The position numbers and the translations under genes are program-made. From Acidobacteriota bacterium (GTDB lineage: Bacteria > Acidobacteriota > Terriglobia > Acidiferrales > UBA7541), in assembly GCA_028876695.1 (NCBI GenBank), contig JAGWRH010000313.1:1-8030 (forward strand): DNA of 8,030 bases, in the 5' to 3' direction. Below are positions 6,296-8,030 of the stretch, piece by piece. Below the pieces are notes generated by a model that was not told the DNA's origin, did not search any database, and saw only the letters and a program-made list of their open reading frames with translations. How positions within the stretch are numbered: the stretch's first letter is position 1; each line of letters opens with the position of its first letter.

Positions 6296-6964
6296 TCAGA
6301 GGGGCGCGGAATCGCGCGGCTGCGATTCGCGAGGGCGCAACGCGCCGAAAAATTGCTTTACGGAGGCCGAGAGCCTGTGGCGAAAGATGGCCAAGCGCTG
6401 ATTGCTGGTGTCGTTGACCCAATTGAACTGGATCACGCGGCGTTCGCCGTGAAAGGGCAAATGGCCGTGCCAGGAGCGATCGGAGCGCAAGAACGCGACC
6501 AGCGTGCCGCCGGAAGGAGGCACTTCGGCGGCGAAATCGTTGATATCTTCGCGCGAGCGCAGCAGGCGCAGGCGGCCGCCGGAATCGTCCCAACCGGGAT
6601 TGACGTACAGGAGCACGGTGATGATTTTGCCGGCCGAATCGCAGTGAATATTGCCGTCGCGCGCGCCGCAGCGGCCCCGCGCGGTAATCGTGGTCGGCCG
6701 GTTCGTAAGATCGACGCCGAATTTCTGTTCGAATGCTTCGCGGAATTCGCCGGATTCGAGCGCATCGACCAGAGCCTGGAATCCGGGGCCGAATTTCAGG
6801 GACTCGAGGGGAAAGCTGCCGGTCTGCTCGATTCGCGGGTAATCGGCGTTCAACCGGCGCAGCGCTTCTGGCTTCACAAATCCGGGCAGAACGAGGTGCT
6901 GGTAGGGATCGCGCACCAAAGGCGCGGCGCGAAAGGCTTCGAGGTCGAGAATCGCGTCAATCAT
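6296..6964 (-). CDS. 2-oxoglutarate/Fe(II)-dependent oxygenase
   Basis: This 222-residue protein belongs to the double-stranded beta-helix dioxygenase superfamily, of the prolyl-4-hydroxylase-like type. These enzymes couple decarboxylation of 2-oxoglutarate to hydroxylation of a substrate. The iron-binding facial triad is visible: His107 and Asp109 in GNIHCDS, and a distal His166 in SWHGHLPFHGERR. Arg175 or Arg176 in that segment is placed to bind 2-oxoglutarate. ITVLLYVNPGW (115-125), then GGRLRL (129-134) and SGGTLVAFLRSD (151-162), are typical core strands. The N-terminal PYQHLVLPGF (20-29) is also characteristic. There is no signal peptide, so it should be cytoplasmic. The substrate is unknown. 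A surface-sugar or lipid role is suggested only by the neighbouring glycosyltransferase. The ATG at 6964 lacks an obvious Shine-Dalgarno. The last 20 or so residues are polar and probably disordered. Confidence 0.88.
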   Translation of the reverse strand: MIDAILDLEAFRAAPLVRDPYQHLVLPGFVKPEALRRLNADYPRIEQTGSFPLESLKFGPGFQALVDALESGEFREAFEQKFGVDLTNRPTTITARGRCGARDGNIHCDSAGKIITVLLYVNPGWDDSGGRLRLLRSREDINDFAAEVPPSGGTLVAFLRSDRSWHGHLPFHGERRVIQFNWVNDTSNQRLAIFRHRLSASVKQFFGALRPRESQPRDSAPL

Positions 6965-7113
6965 GCGGGTTGATCACAAGCTATCGTGCGGCCGGGTCAG
7001 TGTCAATCCCGATGGCCCGCAGCCCCGGTTATCGGTGCCAGACCGGATTTACGCTTTCGCTACTTTGGCCCGCGGATGCCAGTGTTCGGCGATGCGAGCA
7101 AGTGTTAAGGTGG

Positions 7114-7131
7114 GGTTTCCACGGAGAAACC
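7114..7131 (+). promoter_or_regulatory. Hairpin displaying the ribosome-binding site of the PilZ-like gene
   Basis: GGTTTC (7114-7119) and GAAACC (7126-7131) form a perfect 6-bp stem around a six-base loop CACGGA (7120-7125). The Shine-Dalgarno GGAG (7123-7126) lies in the loop and at its edge, and the GTG start is at 7133-7135, one base past the stem. If the hairpin folds in the mRNA it could modulate ribosome access, or present the site in an open loop. The stem is short, so the effect is uncertain. Confidence 0.45.
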
Positions 7132-7132
7132 G

Positions 7133-7975
7133 GTGAGCGAAACGGCCACATCCGCGCCCGAAACACCGAACGCCGGCGGCGCGGACAAGCGGCGCAGCAC
7201 GCGTGTGGTGCGCGCGGTGCCGATCATCGTAATCGGCACGGACGCGCTGGGCCAACCCTTCCGCGAATCGACCAGCACCATCGTGGTGGATTGCTTCGGC
7301 TGCAAATTTCAATCGCAAAATTACGTCCCGAGGAATTCCACGGTTACGGTGGAAATCTTTCACGCGCCAGGGTGGGACCGGCGGGTGATTCGCGGGCGAG
7401 TGGTATGGCTTCAGCGACCGCGGTCGCACCGGGAAAAATACCAGATTGCCGTGGAGATGGACGTGCCGGGGAACGTCTGGGGCGTGTCGCCCCCGCCGTC
7501 GGACTGGTTCCCGCATCCGGATGATATTGGGCAGGCGCCGATCGAAGTGCTGGACCCCGTTTCATCCGACGCGCAGAACGGACTGGCGGAAGGCGCCGGG
7601 CGCGACATTGAAATCGAGAACCCTTCAGATGCCTCAAATTCGCCCTCCGCGGCAATCGCGCCCGCTGAACCGGAGGAGATCACCTTCACGCGCGAGCAAC
7701 TCGATGGCGAGCTGCGGGAGGCAATCGGAAAAACGCTGCATTCGGTCATCGAGAAAGCGGCCCGCGACGCGGTTCGCGATCTGGTGGAAGACGTAGCCGA
7801 TCGCAGCAGCGAGATCGTGGAAGCGGCGCGGCGCATTTCGCAGGAGACGGCCGAAGAAGTGGACGCGAAGCTGCGCAGCGCGCTGGACGAGGCAGTGAAA
7901 TCGCTGCGTATCGACATCCCAAAATCGCTGGCGCCGAAGCAGCGCCGCCGCAGACCAACGAAGCGCGACGAGTAG
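7133..7975 (+). CDS. PilZ-like domain protein with long C-terminal helix
   Basis: This 280-residue cytoplasmic protein has no signal peptide or membrane segment. The N-terminal 110 residues are PilZ-like: RRSTR (20-24, an RxxxR motif), VPIIVIG strands, ESTSTIVVDCFGCKF (45-59), GWDRRVIRGRVVWLQ and YQIAVEMD. PilZ domains bind c-di-GMP through RxxxR and a following D/NxSxxG. Here RxxxR is present, but the second motif reads VVDCFG, with only the Gly conserved, so binding is doubtful. An acidic, Pro-rich linker (about 115-180) joins a predicted amphipathic helix rich in Glu, Arg and Ala (about 185-257), which could be a coiled coil. The tail is strongly basic (KQRRRRPTKR) and may bind nucleic acid or acidic lipid. 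The GTG start is fixed by GGAG six bases upstream. The gene is divergent from the oxygenase gene across 168 bases. Confidence 0.75.
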   Translation: MSETATSAPETPNAGGADKRRSTRVVRAVPIIVIGTDALGQPFRESTSTIVVDCFGCKFQSQNYVPRNSTVTVEIFHAPGWDRRVIRGRVVWLQRPRSHREKYQIAVEMDVPGNVWGVSPPPSDWFPHPDDIGQAPIEVLDPVSSDAQNGLAEGAGRDIEIENPSDASNSPSAAIAPAEPEEITFTREQLDGELREAIGKTLHSVIEKAARDAVRDLVEDVADRSSEIVEAARRISQETAEEVDAKLRSALDEAVKSLRIDIPKSLAPKQRRRRPTKRDE

Positions 7976-8007
7976 CGCGGCGCGTTTGCGAGCGGAGCCC
8001 CTCACAA

Positions 8008-8026
8008 GGAAATCCAAAACATTTCC
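8008..8026. other. Short AT-rich inverted repeat after the PilZ-like gene
   Basis: GGAAAT (8008-8013) and ATTTCC (8021-8026) can pair around a seven-base loop, 33 bases past the TAG of the PilZ-like gene. There is no T-tract before the window ends, and the stem is weak, so terminator function is only a possibility. Confidence 0.2.
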
Positions 8027-8030
8027 AGCA

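Noticed and set aside
4984..6417. A 477-codon plus-strand open frame
   Set aside because: It lies antisense to the heptosyltransferase gene and parts of its neighbours, is rich in Arg/Gly/Ala, and shows no domain. The minus-strand proteins have clear family motifs, so this is a G+C-rich shadow frame.
7411..7917. A Ser-rich minus-strand open frame antisense to the PilZ-like gene
   Set aside because: Its Ser/Arg/Ala composition is what the reverse complement of Glu/Arg/Ala codons gives; the plus-strand gene has a strong ribosome-binding site and domain motifs.

Overview
The window is about 60% G+C and looks like a chromosomal segment of an Acidobacteriota bacterium, probably a Terriglobia-type soil lineage. 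This is an inference from protein style: the PilZ-like protein opening with an RRSxR...VPIxVxG segment, the COX15/CtaA sequence, and a large secreted Sel1-repeat protein with Ala/Gln-rich helices. No rRNA, tRNA, transposase, integrase or CRISPR array was found. A segment of roughly 920 bases (779-1702) carries repeats and what appears to be gene debris.

Layout, left to right. Bases 1-778 hold the N-terminal part of a minus-strand heme A synthase (COX15/CtaA) that runs off the left edge. Bases 779-1702 are gene-poor. They contain two degenerate 7-bp tandem repeats (815-850 and 1036-1070), a 12-bp direct repeat, a REP-like double hairpin (1174-1220), and a probable minus-strand pseudogene remnant (1272-1661) whose single reading frame is broken by two TAG codons. 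Bases 1703-3967 (minus) encode a 754-residue exported protein with Sel1-like repeats, many cysteines and an Ala/Gln-rich helical stretch; its function is unknown. A 213-base spacer with an AT-rich promoter-like patch separates it from a minus-strand membrane protein with a degenerate GGDEF domain (4181-4990). Further upstream on the same strand are a family 9 glycosyltransferase of the LPS heptosyltransferase type (5167-6207) and a 2-oxoglutarate/Fe(II) oxygenase (6296-6964). A 168-base divergent spacer leads to a plus-strand PilZ-like protein (7133-7975) with a long C-terminal helix.

How the genes may work together. Most of the window concerns the cell envelope: heme A for the terminal oxidase, a cell-surface glycan transferase, a secreted protein, and two proteins from c-di-GMP-associated folds. 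The GGDEF protein has lost its catalytic signature but keeps an RxxD inhibitory-site motif. The PilZ-like protein keeps its N-terminal RxxxR but not the usual D/NxSxxG. If the GGDEF protein still binds the nucleotide, it would act as a receptor rather than an enzyme. The minus-strand genes are separated by gaps of 88-213 bases, so a tight operon is not evident.

Nothing here is a clear undescribed multi-gene system. The best leads are the degenerate GGDEF protein with a retained I-site, the period-7 intergenic repeats, the broken gene remnant, and a hairpin that displays the ribosome-binding site of the PilZ-like gene.
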